Of a DNA stretch of 64,000 nt, positions 35,258 to 43,373 are shown in pieces (positions within the stretch are counted from its first letter, which is position 1; every line of letters starts with the position of its first letter). The notes under the pieces are model-generated. The model had not been told where the DNA came from and did no database searches. It saw only the letters and a list, made by a program, of their open reading frames with translations. The DNA comes from Paenibacillus periandrae (GTDB taxonomy: Bacteria > Bacillota > Bacilli > Paenibacillales > NBRC-103111). The stretch is from assembly GCF_022458865.1 (NCBI RefSeq), contig NZ_JAJNMU010000019.1:124001-188000 (forward strand). Reading direction: 5' to 3'. The position numbers and the translations under genes were made by a program.

Positions 35258-35335
35258 TGGATTAACCTTGAATCAGTTGTGAGCTTCCTCTATACTTTAG
35301 AGACATATGAGTAAGTGAGGAGAGGACATTCGGAC

Positions 35336-36127
35336 ATGATCGAACAACGGAAAGTCGCGTTTATAACAGGCAGTGCCAAAGGGTTGGGCAAAATGACGGC
35401 ACTCCGACTCGCCGATTCCGGCTGCGACATTATAATCAATTATGTTCATAGTGCTGTTGAGGCACAGAAGCTGTGCGAACGTATTCAAGCAAAGGGTGTA
35501 CGCTGCCTGGCCCTTCAGGGAGATGTATCGCGTTATGAGGATTTGCAGTCTATGACAGAAACGGCTGTTCAGGAGCTGGGCGGCATTGATATATGTATTA
35601 ATAACGCAGGTCCTTTTGTACGTGAACGCAAGTTCTTTAAGGAATACAAGCAAGAGGAGATCCAGTACATCATGAACGGGAATTTACTGGGTGTCATGCA
35701 GCTTGATCATTTGGTGCTTCCTATGATGCGCAGCAAGAAGTGGGGGAGAATCATTCACTTTGGATTCGGACACGCCTCAGAGGCTCGAGGATGGCCTCAC
35801 AGGGCCGTTTATGCAGCAGCCAAGGTTGGACTTGTCTCATTCACCAAAACGCTCTCAGTAGAAGAAGCGCCCTTTGGCATCACGGTGAATATGATCTGTC
35901 CGGGTGACATCCATGGAGACAACAAGGAGAAGCTGATCGCTGATGTGGAGCATGAGATCGATCCGGAATCACCTCGCGGACGTCCGGGTGTTGGGGAAGA
36001 CATTGCAAGAGTGATTGCCTACCTATGTGAGGAGCGCTCTGATTTTATAACAGGAAATATTATGGATATTTCCGGAGGACTGGATCCGATTCGTACCAAT
36101 ATCCACAGCATGATCGATCTGGATTAA
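35336..36127 (+). CDS. SDR family oxidoreductase
   Basis: A 263-residue short-chain dehydrogenase/reductase: cofactor loop TGSAKGLGKM, structural NNAG, catalytic Tyr and Lys in VYAAAK, and a PG motif in NMICPGDIHG. The usual catalytic Ser-rich strand reads IIHFGFGHAS, with the Ser slightly displaced, so the exact activity is uncertain. AGGAGAGG lies upstream of the ATG at 35336; the earlier GTG at 35315 would overlap that site. Substrate unknown, relatives include 3-oxoacyl-ACP-type reductases. Confidence 0.85.
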   Translation: MIEQRKVAFITGSAKGLGKMTALRLADSGCDIIINYVHSAVEAQKLCERIQAKGVRCLALQGDVSRYEDLQSMTETAVQELGGIDICINNAGPFVRERKFFKEYKQEEIQYIMNGNLLGVMQLDHLVLPMMRSKKWGRIIHFGFGHASEARGWPHRAVYAAAKVGLVSFTKTLSVEEAPFGITVNMICPGDIHGDNKEKLIADVEHEIDPESPRGRPGVGEDIARVIAYLCEERSDFITGNIMDISGGLDPIRTNIHSMIDLD

Positions 36128-36153
36128 GGTTACATGCAGCGCCTGAAAATGAC

Positions 36154-36215
36154 AAAAACCCGAGAGTGTGGACAGCGATCAGGTACGATAGCTGTTCCAG
36201 GCACTCTACGGGTTC
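36154..36215 (-). terminator. Terminator of the NifU-like gene
   Basis: A long imperfect hairpin (arms about 36157-36176 and 36191-36213, with GAGAGTG/CACTCT and GACAGC/GCTGTT pairings) followed on the - strand by TTTTT. Confidence 0.65.
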
Positions 36216-36248
36216 TACACTCGTCTGTCATGCAGACGTGATGCTCAA

Positions 36249-36494
36249 TTAAAATACTTGTACAACCTCGATAACGCCTTCTACTTCTTCGAGCAGAGCG
36301 CGTTCGATACCGGCCTTCAAGGTAATGGTTGAGCTCGGGCAGCTTCCGCACGCCCCCATCAATTTCAGCTTAATGATGCCGCCTTCTACATCAACTAGCT
36401 CTACGTCGCCGCCATCGCGCTGCAAAAACGGACGTAACTTATCTAAAACCTCCAGTACTTCATCGTACATGGTGCTTTGTGCTTGTTCAGTCAT
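36249..36494 (-). CDS. yutI: NifU-like C-terminal domain Fe-S scaffold (YutI-like)
   Basis: An 81-residue protein made only of the NifU C-terminal domain. The cluster-binding motif is ACGSCPSSTITL (CxxC), preceded by RPFLQRDGGDVELVDVE, a hallmark of Nfu proteins. It is thought to carry and deliver a [4Fe-4S] cluster. It is divergent from the YuzB gene 82 nt away, and an IscA-like gene lies 3 kb further on, so Fe-S maturation genes cluster here as they do around yutI/yutM in Bacillus. Confidence 0.88.
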   Translation of the reverse strand: MTEQAQSTMYDEVLEVLDKLRPFLQRDGGDVELVDVEGGIIKLKLMGACGSCPSSTITLKAGIERALLEEVEGVIEVVQVF

Positions 36495-36576
36495 TTGACG
36501 TCAACTCCTTTCTAACTATATTATAATACAATTACAATGAAATTAAAATGGTTAACAGGGCGGGTGACTCATCAAC

Positions 36577-36831
36577 ATGAGAGCAATCATAGAATTTTGC
36601 AGCAGTAATTTGCATAGTGGTACCGAGCTGGTCATGAAAAAGCTTGAAGAAAGGCCGGATCTCGATGTAATTGAATACGGCTGTCTTGGCAACTGTGGAG
36701 AATGTTATACGTTTCCTTACGCACTGGTTAACGGCGAAATTGTCGCCGCTGCCAACGCAGATGAGCTTGAACAGCAAATTGAAATTAAAATAAAACAGAT
36801 CGAAGAGATGATCGATCTGTTGGGGGAATAA
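36577..36831 (+). CDS. yuzB: YuzB family protein (DUF1450)
   Basis: An 84-residue protein with four cysteines; FCSSNLHSG and YGCLGNCGECY are the characteristic DUF1450 motifs. The CxxxCxxC arrangement suggests metal or Fe-S binding, as in thioredoxin-like ferredoxins, but no function is established. It ends 3 nt before the stop of the convergent yutJ-like gene, the same neighbourhood as in Bacillus. Confidence 0.82.
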   Translation: MRAIIEFCSSNLHSGTELVMKKLEERPDLDVIEYGCLGNCGECYTFPYALVNGEIVAAANADELEQQIEIKIKQIEEMIDLLGE

Positions 36832-36834
36832 AAC

Positions 36835-37899
36835 TTAACCGAAGTGGTGCTTCGATAGCCAGAGCACTCCACTTTTAAGTGCCCGCGGCACCAGACCGGT
36901 AATGGGGCGCTTGCCCATAACGCCAAAACCGGATTTTTTACCAAGTGAGCCGAGAACACCCTTAAGCTTGATGGGACCCAGTTTGGGATGCTGCTGCTTC
37001 CAGCCGGCGCGAATAACTTGTGCGATTTGCTCGCCCTGCGCTTCAGCAGCTTGCCCACTAGGTGAAAAAGGCAATGAAGCACAATCGCCAACAACATAAA
37101 TGTCTGTATAATCATGAATTTGATGGTACTCATTAATAATGAGTCGACCTTGGTTATCCTTGGGTAATTGCAGCTGCTGTACAATGGGACTCGGTTGAAT
37201 ACCCGCTGTCCAGATCGTTACGTCCGTATGAATCAATTCCTGCTGATTATACAGTGTGTTGCCTTCCAGTCGTGACAGAGAAACATGAGGAATCAGCTCA
37301 ATTTCATGAGACAGCATCCAGTCGCGAACAAATTCCTGAAGCTTGTCGGGAAACGCGGATAAAATGCTCGGTCCACGATCCAAAATCCGTATATTCAGAT
37401 CCGGTCGGCTTTCACGAAGCTCGGCCGCCATCTCCACACCGCTCAAACCTCCGCCCACAATCGTGATCTGCCCATAAGGATTCGTATCGTTAACCCTTTG
37501 ATAGGTTTTGCGTGTACCCGATAAGGTTTGAATACTATTGGAGTACTGCTCGGCGCCAGGAATTTCGTGATATTTATCAACACAGCCTAGTCCGATGATC
37601 AGCGTATCATAGCTCATGGGCTCATCATTTTCAAATAAAACGAGCTTTTGAACAGGATCTACCGAACGAACCTCACCATATTTCAGAATCAATCGGGGGT
37701 CTACGGGAAACTGGACACGAATCTCCTTATCGGATAGCGTGCCTGAAGCCAGTGCATAATATTCGGTTTTTAAACCCTGATAAGGCATACGGTCAATAAG
37801 CACGAGAACGGTGTCGGCTGGCAAATCTTTTTCCAGCAGTTGGTTGACGATCGTCAGACCGCCGTAGCCTCCACCCAAAATTACGATTTTTTTCATCAT
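36835..37899 (-). CDS. yutJ: NAD(P)/FAD-dependent oxidoreductase, YutJ-like type II NADH dehydrogenase
   Basis: A 354-residue flavoprotein with an FAD-binding fingerprint at the N-terminus (VILGGGYGGL), a second Rossmann motif for NAD(P) (IVGGGLSGVEMA) and the FAD-contacting VVGDCASLP. The C-terminal end (KGVLGSLGKKSGFG, SGVLWLSKHH) corresponds to Bacillus YutJ, one of three NDH-2-like proteins. It would pass electrons from NADH to quinone at the membrane surface, but YutJ itself is poorly characterised. The ATG at 37899 has AAAGGAG 7 nt upstream. It lies tail to tail with yuzB. Confidence 0.85.
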   Translation of the reverse strand: MMKKIVILGGGYGGLTIVNQLLEKDLPADTVLVLIDRMPYQGLKTEYYALASGTLSDKEIRVQFPVDPRLILKYGEVRSVDPVQKLVLFENDEPMSYDTLIIGLGCVDKYHEIPGAEQYSNSIQTLSGTRKTYQRVNDTNPYGQITIVGGGLSGVEMAAELRESRPDLNIRILDRGPSILSAFPDKLQEFVRDWMLSHEIELIPHVSLSRLEGNTLYNQQELIHTDVTIWTAGIQPSPIVQQLQLPKDNQGRLIINEYHQIHDYTDIYVVGDCASLPFSPSGQAAEAQGEQIAQVIRAGWKQQHPKLGPIKLKGVLGSLGKKSGFGVMGKRPITGLVPRALKSGVLWLSKHHFG

Positions 37900-37974
37900 T
37901 GACAAACTCCTTTTTTACAGCCATCCAAATGATTGATATCCAGTGAGAACGTATGACAGGGCAAATGCACGCAA

Positions 37975-39078
37975 CTACTCAAACACTTTGATTTCATTAT
38001 AAAAAGTATCACGCTCAACAGCGATTCGTCCTGCTCCCTGGACAAGCCATACAAGCTCATCCCGCGTCAAACCTTCCGGTGACAAGGCGCCTGCGGCATG
38101 ACTGATCTTTTCTTTGACAATGGTTCCGTGCACGTCAGAAGCACCAAAGGTAAGAGCAATCTGAGTCAACTGAGTACCGAGATTTATAAAATAAGCTTTG
38201 ATGTGTTGGATATTATCGAGCATCAGACGGCTGATCGCGATCGTTTTCAAATCGTCAAAAGCCGCTACACGACGCTTGATCCCTGCGTTCACACTGGCAG
38301 GCTGTACGGAATTCGGGATAAACACCATAAAACCATTCGTATCATCCTGAAGCTCACGCAAATAAATCATGTGCTGAATGCGTTCCTCCAACGTTTCGAT
38401 GGAACCATAGAGCATGGTTGCATGTGTCTTGAGTCCGATACTATGGGCCACACGCTGAATTTCCAGCCATTGATCTGTAGTCGCTTTGCCGACACCCATC
38501 TTTTTACGGTAGCGTTCGGATAAAATTTCTGCGCCGCCGCCTGTCAGCGTGCTTAAACCTGCATCGACCAAAGCCTCAAGCACCTCTTTATAGCTTAACC
38601 CACTGATGCGGGAATAAAACTCAATTTCGGCTGCCGTGTGTGCTTTTATTGTAACGTTCGGGTAACGCTGCTTTAAGGAACGGATCGCCTCCAGGTAATA
38701 TTCAAATTTAACGTGGGGATTATGACCTTGGGCAATATGGAACTCACGCATGCCGGGGTGATAATGCTCGTCAATAATGTCAAACATTTGCTCCGCTGTT
38801 AGTGTATAGGCACCTTCTTCACCTTCATCGCGGCGGAAATGACAAAAAGCACAGTGGGCCTCACATACATTTGTAAAATAAAGGCTCATGTTTTCAATGA
38901 AATAGACTTTTTTGCCATTCTTGCGAAGATTAACCTCGTTAGCTAATTGGCCAATGGATAATAAATCGTCAGATTGGTACAAAAACAAACCATCCTCTGC
39001 AGACAATCGTTCACCATGCTTGACTTTCTCAGCAATTTCGGCCATTCGTTGATCCGGGTTGCTAATAATAATGCTCAT
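37975..39078 (-). CDS. mqnE: Aminofutalosine synthase, radical SAM
   Basis: A 367-residue radical SAM enzyme. The cluster-binding cysteines are in NVCEAHCAFCHFRR (CxxxCxxC); EFHIAQGHNPH and LTGGGAEILSERYR are typical of the MqnE/MqnC/CofH group. MqnE joins a carboxyvinyl-benzoate to S-adenosylmethionine, giving aminofutalosine in the futalosine route to menaquinone. MqnC is the closest alternative; the FCHFRR and overall length favour MqnE. AGGAGGT precedes the ATG. No other mqn genes are nearby, so the pathway is dispersed. Confidence 0.8.
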   Translation of the reverse strand: MSIIISNPDQRMAEIAEKVKHGERLSAEDGLFLYQSDDLLSIGQLANEVNLRKNGKKVYFIENMSLYFTNVCEAHCAFCHFRRDEGEEGAYTLTAEQMFDIIDEHYHPGMREFHIAQGHNPHVKFEYYLEAIRSLKQRYPNVTIKAHTAAEIEFYSRISGLSYKEVLEALVDAGLSTLTGGGAEILSERYRKKMGVGKATTDQWLEIQRVAHSIGLKTHATMLYGSIETLEERIQHMIYLRELQDDTNGFMVFIPNSVQPASVNAGIKRRVAAFDDLKTIAISRLMLDNIQHIKAYFINLGTQLTQIALTFGASDVHGTIVKEKISHAAGALSPEGLTRDELVWLVQGAGRIAVERDTFYNEIKVFE

Positions 39079-39317
39079 GATGCCACCTCCTATAAAAGTA
39101 TTTGTAGAAACAACTATAGTTAATATTAATTAGGCACGAATGGGTAAGCAATACTGTCTATTATAAACAACCTCATCTTGTGGGGCAATACGCAGTTCGA
39201 CAAAAAGGGTTAAAAACCCTTATAATGGAATTGTAAGAGGAATTATGTATTTTTTAGCCATCGTTTTTCATGCATACTTTTAAAACTATAAGTCTACTTA
39301 AAAGGGTGGTGCTATAA

Positions 39318-39524
39318 TTGATGCCCCTGTACTCGAACGAATTAATGGGAATGTCCATAGAAATCGAACGAATCAGAGCCCAGATGATTCTACTTGTAGA
39401 GGAACATGGGTTTATGCATCCGGTTGTGCAGCAATGCAGTAGTCAATTGGATCAGCTATTATTGTCTTATTATCAATTGGACAAGCAGTTGAAGCTTAAG
39501 GGTCTTGAGGAGTATGCATATTAA
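39318..39524 (+). CDS. Spo0E-like aspartyl-phosphate phosphatase
   Basis: A 68-residue protein forming a two-helix hairpin with the Spo0E signature SSQLDQLLLSYYQLD (SQELD-type motif). Such proteins dephosphorylate Spo0A~P and delay sporulation. The start is the TTG at 39318 or the ATG at 39321 directly after it; GGTGG lies upstream of both. The gene is within 1.1 kb of sda, another inhibitor of sporulation initiation. Confidence 0.82.
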   Translation: MMPLYSNELMGMSIEIERIRAQMILLVEEHGFMHPVVQQCSSQLDQLLLSYYQLDKQLKLKGLEEYAY

Positions 39525-39672
39525 GAGTATACTGAAGGAGCAGAGGCTTTATGTAGCCAGTTTTATGATGAGCTGCGCGATCTGCGGCACTTGTACACTG
39601 ACCGAGTCTGTTAATCCAACTCATTGGTGCATATGAAGCAAGTACTTCAAAAACTCTTAGGAGGTTATGACC

Positions 39673-40044
39673 GTGGTAAAAATCAGCGAAACCGCAAGCG
39701 ATAAAATTAAAGAAATGCTGGCTAGCGAAGAAACGCCAAATCTGTTCCTGCGGCTTGGAGTCAAGTCAGGCGGATGCAGCGGCTATTCTTACGGCATGGG
39801 CTTTGATGATAAAGAAAACAGCGACGACAAAGTGTTTGAAATGCATGGTTTGAAAGTGGTTGTGGACGGTGAGAGCGCCAAGTATTTATATGGCGTTGAG
39901 ATTGATTTTAAAGACAGCGGCATGGGTGGCGGCTTTACCATCGACAATCCGAATGCGGTAGCTTCTTGCGGCTGCGGCTCCTCATTCAAGCCTGCTGACT
40001 ATGAAGGCACTCCAGAACCTTGTGATGATAAAGTAGAAGTCTAA
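39673..40044 (+). CDS. yutM: HesB/IscA-like iron-sulfur protein (YutM-like)
   Basis: A 123-residue A-type Fe-S carrier: GVKSGGCSGYSYGM with the first Cys, and ASCGCGSSF with the C-terminal CxC pair. It accepts or transfers Fe-S clusters to apo-proteins. The GTG at 39673 has AGGAGG 8 nt upstream; the ATG at 39667 lies only 2 nt from it and is unlikely. The acidic C-terminal tail is a feature of the Bacillus YutM group. A strong terminator follows. Confidence 0.88.
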   Translation: MVKISETASDKIKEMLASEETPNLFLRLGVKSGGCSGYSYGMGFDDKENSDDKVFEMHGLKVVVDGESAKYLYGVEIDFKDSGMGGGFTIDNPNAVASCGCGSSFKPADYEGTPEPCDDKVEV

Positions 40045-40058
40045 GACTTCTTTAGTTG

Positions 40059-40113
40059 AAGCCTCCATCGTGTAGATGCCTGATTGTGCATCCACACGAC
40101 AGGAGGCTTTTTT
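40059..40113 (+). terminator. Terminator after the IscA-like gene
   Basis: A long hairpin: AAGCCTCC / GGAGGCTT outer arms, inner TCGTGT / ACACGA pairing, then six to seven T residues. Confidence 0.9.
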
Positions 40114-40252
40114 GTATGCCTGTACATCATCAAATTGCCCGCTAACGATTCAAACTATAAAAATGGGGTAAATAAAATAAAATCATCTTATTATGGGGAT
40201 AACTTCCAAAACGCTCATATAAATTTTACGACAAATTTCGAAGTTAGTCACC

Positions 40253-40351
40253 TGTGTATAACCTTGTCCACATTATCCACTGCGCTATCAGTCACTTTAT
40301 TACACTTACCAACAAATTACGCACAGCTTATACACATGATCCTGTGGATAA
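40253..40351 (+). promoter_or_regulatory. Cluster of six DnaA boxes upstream of sda
   Basis: Against the 9-mer TTATNCACA: perfect matches at 40253-40261 (reverse), 40328-40336 and 40343-40351 (reverse, TGTGGATAA, the strict consensus TTATCCACA); single-mismatch boxes at 40264-40272 (TTGTCCACA), 40273-40281 (TTATCCACT) and 40317-40325 (TTACGCACA). Six sites in 99 bp directly before an sda promoter match the arrangement known in Bacillus subtilis, where DnaA activates sda when replication is perturbed. Confidence 0.85.
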
Positions 40352-40359
40352 CGGAACAC

Positions 40360-40388
40360 TTGTTCTATTAGGGTGAACATGGTAATAT
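40360..40388 (+). promoter_or_regulatory. sda promoter
   Basis: TTGTTC, 17-bp spacer, TAATAT. It starts 8 bp after the last DnaA box; predicted start of transcription near 40395, 26 nt before the ATG. Confidence 0.7.
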
Positions 40389-40420
40389 GATTTTACTTTA
40401 CAGAATTTAGGTGATTATTG

Positions 40421-40576
40421 ATGAGGTTAATGAGTAATGAAGTACTGATTCACTGTTATTTCAAAGCCCTCGATTTGAAGCTGGAGGCAGAATTCATTAA
40501 TTTGCTGAGAGACGAGATCAAACATCGCCAAATTAATATCGACTACTACACTAATGGCGAAGCGCAGGTTAGCTAG
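40421..40576 (+). CDS. sda: Sporulation histidine kinase inhibitor Sda
   Basis: A 51-residue protein, helical hairpin: SNEVLIHCYFKALDLKL then EFINLLRDEIKHRQ. It matches Bacillus Sda (which has SDELLIESYFKA and FIELIENEIKRR) over nearly its full length. Sda binds the dimerisation domain of KinA and blocks phosphate flow to Spo0A, coupling sporulation to replication. AGGTGAT precedes the ATG at 40421; an internal ATG at 40430 gives a 48-residue form of the Bacillus size. The upstream DnaA-box cluster and promoter complete the regulatory circuit. A spurious longer frame overlaps the DnaA boxes and should not be annotated instead. Confidence 0.9.
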   Translation: MRLMSNEVLIHCYFKALDLKLEAEFINLLRDEIKHRQINIDYYTNGEAQVS

Positions 40577-40610
40577 TTCTCATCATAGATAGGAACAACA
40601 GGATAATCTA

Positions 40611-40665
40611 AAAAGGATATTCCAAACTCGGGCTTCGCCGGAAGGAATATCCTTTTCCTTTTTTC
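40611..40665. terminator. Bidirectional terminator between sda and yumC
   Basis: Stem AAAAGGATATTCC / GGAATATCCTTTT with a GC-rich inner part, followed by a T-rich run on the + strand and A-rich flank (T-rich on the - strand). Confidence 0.8.
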
Positions 40666-40689
40666 AAAATGAAGCTTCTTGTTGATCAA

Positions 40690-41676
40690 CTACATTTTCA
40701 TATTACTGCTATGACCTGGGGATAACTTGGCAGTAGGATCGATATATACTTTGGCATTGTTGATAGCGGTTGGCGCTTCACCAAAGCCTACAGCAATCAG
40801 CTTCAGCTTGCCCGGATAAGTGGTAATGTCGCCTGCGGCGAAAATCCCTGGGATACTGGTTTCCATACGGGAATCGACGATAATGGAGCCATTGTCAATT
40901 TCAAAGCCCCATTCAGCAATCGGGCCCAGAGAGGAAATGAAACCAAAGTTGACGATAACCGCATCTACGTCGACATCAGTCGTTACACCGCTTTTGCAAT
41001 CTGTCAGTACTACTCTGTTTATATAATCCTCGCCGTGAAGCGCAGTAATTTCTTTGGGGGTTAAAATTTCAACCGTGGATTTATTCAAGTTTTCCACACT
41101 GTGCTCATGAGCACGGAATTTATCACGGCGATGTGTCAGATAAACTTTCTCGGCAATTGGCTCCAGCATAAGCGCCCAGTCAACTGCAGAGTCGCCGCCA
41201 CCGCTGATCAGCACCTTTTGGCCTTTGAATTTATGCAAATCACTCACGAAGTAGTGAAGATTTTTCTTCTCGTATTTGGATGCTTCCAGCAGCTCCAGAC
41301 GTCTTGGCTCGAATGCGCCCACGCCTCCGGTAATGATAACCGCCTTGGAGGTATGCACGCCTTTGTCGGTAACAACTTCGAACAAGCGCTCATCCTTCTT
41401 GATTACTTGCAATACTTTTTCTTCCAGACGAACATCCATAGGGAAATGCTTCAGCTGACGCTCAAGGTTATTAACGAGCTCCTGAGCAGTTACCTTTGGG
41501 AAGCCGGCCACGTCATAAATATATTTTTCCGGATACAAAGCAGCCAATTGACCACCTAATTGAGGCATACTTTCAATAATTTTTACGCTTGCTTGACGCA
41601 TACCTCCATAAAAAGCGGCAAACATACCAGCAGGACCGCCGCCTACGATAATAATATCCACAATCTCATTTTGCAT
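40690..41676 (-). CDS. yumC: Ferredoxin/flavodoxin-NADP reductase, YumC type
   Basis: A 328-residue flavoprotein of the thioredoxin-reductase-like FNR group: FAD motif IIVGGGPAGMFAAFYGG, NADPH motif ISGGGDSAVDWAL, and AAGDITTYPGK near the C-terminus. Unlike thioredoxin reductase it has no CxxC between the domains. Such enzymes reduce ferredoxin or flavodoxin with NADPH, for example for haem degradation or Fe-S assembly. Two Fur boxes lie 38-68 nt upstream of the ATG, so iron limitation should induce it. Its Bacillus counterpart YumC lies beside yumB as here. Confidence 0.9.
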   Translation of the reverse strand: MQNEIVDIIIVGGGPAGMFAAFYGGMRQASVKIIESMPQLGGQLAALYPEKYIYDVAGFPKVTAQELVNNLERQLKHFPMDVRLEEKVLQVIKKDERLFEVVTDKGVHTSKAVIITGGVGAFEPRRLELLEASKYEKKNLHYFVSDLHKFKGQKVLISGGGDSAVDWALMLEPIAEKVYLTHRRDKFRAHEHSVENLNKSTVEILTPKEITALHGEDYINRVVLTDCKSGVTTDVDVDAVIVNFGFISSLGPIAEWGFEIDNGSIIVDSRMETSIPGIFAAGDITTYPGKLKLIAVGFGEAPTAINNAKVYIDPTAKLSPGHSSNMKM

Positions 41677-41713
41677 GTGCTTATTGTACCTCCCTGAATT
41701 AATTAAATATCAG

Positions 41714-41744
41714 TGATAATAATTATCAATGATAATGACTATCA
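41714..41744 (-). promoter_or_regulatory. Tandem Fur boxes upstream of yumC
   Basis: TGATAATAATTATCA (41714-41728) is a perfect 7-1-7 Fur box; TGATAATGACTATCA (41730-41744) is a second with one mismatch. The 16-bp offset suggests side-by-side dimers. Both lie in the yumC promoter region. Confidence 0.85.
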
Positions 41745-42094
41745 ATTATTAATATTCGAATTATATTATACATGATGACAGAATGGAAGGATATATTACA
41801 TGATAAATTTGTGAACAATGAGTGAATAAATGAATGCAAGACCTCAGGCTATCATATAGGAAACGTAAGGAGCTGCAGAAAATAGTCAGCAATTAGGAGG
41901 AAACGTTTAAATACTCATGTTAGTTTACGTTTTTTACCTGTATATTAACCAAAACAAAACTTGCTATTTGTCACTTTACAGTATACTATGTCTTGAGAAC
42001 TTGTTTACACAGATGCGATTTCTGACACGTGAACGGTCATATTTTTATTTCAATTGGATCAAACTATTCGTTAGAAAATGACCCGCGATGTACT
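41745..42094. other. Intergenic stretch between divergent yumC and yumB
   Basis: No gene is convincingly encoded. There is an isolated Rex-like half site TTGTGAA at 41809-41815 and an AGGAGG at 41895-41900 that is too far (16 nt) from the next ATG to start a 54-codon frame at 41917. Confidence 0.4.
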
Positions 42095-42112
42095 TTGTGT
42101 AAATTTTCACAA
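42095..42112. promoter_or_regulatory. Rex-like operator over the yumB promoter
   Basis: TTGTGTAAATTTTCACAA: against the Bacillus Rex pattern TTGTGAA-N4-TTCACAA only one arm position differs. It overlaps the -35 of the predicted yumB promoter. Rex is released by NADH, so repression would be lifted when NADH is high. A partial second site (TTGTGAA at 42119-42125) follows. Confidence 0.6.
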
Positions 42113-42135
42113 ATGATTTTGTGAACAATTACAAT
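42106..42135 (+). promoter_or_regulatory. yumB promoter
   Basis: TTCACA (five of six -35 positions), 18-bp spacer, TACAAT. The -35 is part of the right arm of the Rex-like box. Confidence 0.55.
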
Positions 42136-42180
42136 GAATAATAAAAAGAAAAAGAAACTAACGGATGGAAGGGATTAACC

Positions 42181-43371
42181 ATGAGTCGAATACCTCGAAT
42201 AGTCATTTTGGGAGCAGGATATGGCGGTATTGTAACGGCTATTCGCTTGCAAAAGGAATTGAACTATAACGAAGCCGATGTAACACTTGTTAACAAACAT
42301 GACTACCATTATATTACAACCCATCTACACATGCCAGCTGCAGGAACGGATAATCCCGAGAATGCGCGTGTTAATATTCTTAAGCTGATTGATGAATTCA
42401 AAATTGATTTTGTGAAATCAACTGTTGTTCAAATTCGCCCCCAAGAGAAGAAGGTTATTCTGGAGGAAGGTACGCTTTCTTACGATTATTTGGTTGTGGG
42501 ATTGGGCGGAGAGCCTGAAACCTTTGGTATTCCTGGCTTGAAGGAATATGCGCTGAGCATTCGCAGCATTAACAGCGTTCGCTTTATTCGTGAGCATATC
42601 GAGTACCAATTTGCCCGGTTTAAACGGGAGCCGAACCGTCTGGATTACTTAACTTTTATCGTTGGCGGAGCCGGATTTACTGGAATCGAATTTATTGGAG
42701 AGATTACTGACCGTATTCCGAAGCTGTGCAAAGAATATGACGTCGATCCTTCCCTTGTAAAAGTATATAACGTTGAAGCTGCACCAACAGCGCTGCCTGG
42801 CTTTGACCCGGAGCTTGTTGAATATGCGATGAATGTGCTGCAAAACAAAGGAGTAACCTTCAAGATTGCCACAGCGATCAAAGAATGCACACCAGACGGG
42901 GTCATTCTGGCAACCGGAGAAGAAATCAAGGCAGCTACAGTCGTTTGGACCGGCGGTATTCGCGGCAACCATATGCTGGATGATGCAGGCTTTGAAACGA
43001 TGCGCGGAAGAATCAAGGTTGACGAAAACCTGCGTGCTCCAGGTCATGATAATGTGTATGTACTTGGCGATTGCTCGCTTGTATTCAGCCCGGAAGGTCG
43101 CCCGTACCCACCAACTGCCCAAATTTCGATCCAGCAGGCGGATATCTGTGCCCACAATCTGGTTGCATCGATTCGCGGCGAGCAGCTTAAGAGCTTTACC
43201 TATGAAAGCAAAGGTACGGTAGCTTCACTTGGCCGCGGCGAAGCCATCGGTATTGTGGGTTCGCGTAAAGTAAAAGGCGGTATGGCAGCTATTATGAAAA
43301 AGGTTATCGATATGCGGTACCTGTACATTATTGGCGGCATTCCTCTGGTTCTGAAGAAAGGCCGTTTCTAG
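42181..43371 (+). CDS. yumB: NADH dehydrogenase-like FAD oxidoreductase, YumB type
   Basis: A 396-residue NDH-2-like flavoprotein: FAD motif VILGAGYGGIVTA, NADH motif IVGGAGFTGIEFIGE, VLGDCSLVF, and the C-terminal MRYLYIIGGIPLVLKKGRF that corresponds to Bacillus YumB and suggests peripheral membrane attachment. It would oxidise NADH and reduce menaquinone. GGAAGGG precedes the ATG. The promoter carries a Rex-like box, consistent with control by the NADH/NAD+ ratio. A 90-residue protein gene follows after 2 nt. Confidence 0.88.
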   Translation: MSRIPRIVILGAGYGGIVTAIRLQKELNYNEADVTLVNKHDYHYITTHLHMPAAGTDNPENARVNILKLIDEFKIDFVKSTVVQIRPQEKKVILEEGTLSYDYLVVGLGGEPETFGIPGLKEYALSIRSINSVRFIREHIEYQFARFKREPNRLDYLTFIVGGAGFTGIEFIGEITDRIPKLCKEYDVDPSLVKVYNVEAAPTALPGFDPELVEYAMNVLQNKGVTFKIATAIKECTPDGVILATGEEIKAATVVWTGGIRGNHMLDDAGFETMRGRIKVDENLRAPGHDNVYVLGDCSLVFSPEGRPYPPTAQISIQQADICAHNLVASIRGEQLKSFTYESKGTVASLGRGEAIGIVGSRKVKGGMAAIMKKVIDMRYLYIIGGIPLVLKKGRF

Positions 43372-43373
43372 AT

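Noticed and set aside
40253..40351. DnaA boxes as a chromosomal origin
   Set aside because: No dnaA or dnaN nearby and no clear AT-rich unwinding element beside the boxes; the cluster is directly upstream of sda, where such boxes are known.
40084..40371. A 95-codon frame overlapping the DnaA boxes
   Set aside because: No ribosome-binding site or recognisable domain; the DNA is explained by the terminator and DnaA boxes.
41917..42081. A 54-codon frame on the + strand between yumC and yumB
   Set aside because: The AGGAGG upstream is 16 nt from the ATG, the composition is not protein-like (many Tyr, Phe and Asn from AT-rich DNA) and it lies in a regulatory intergenic region.
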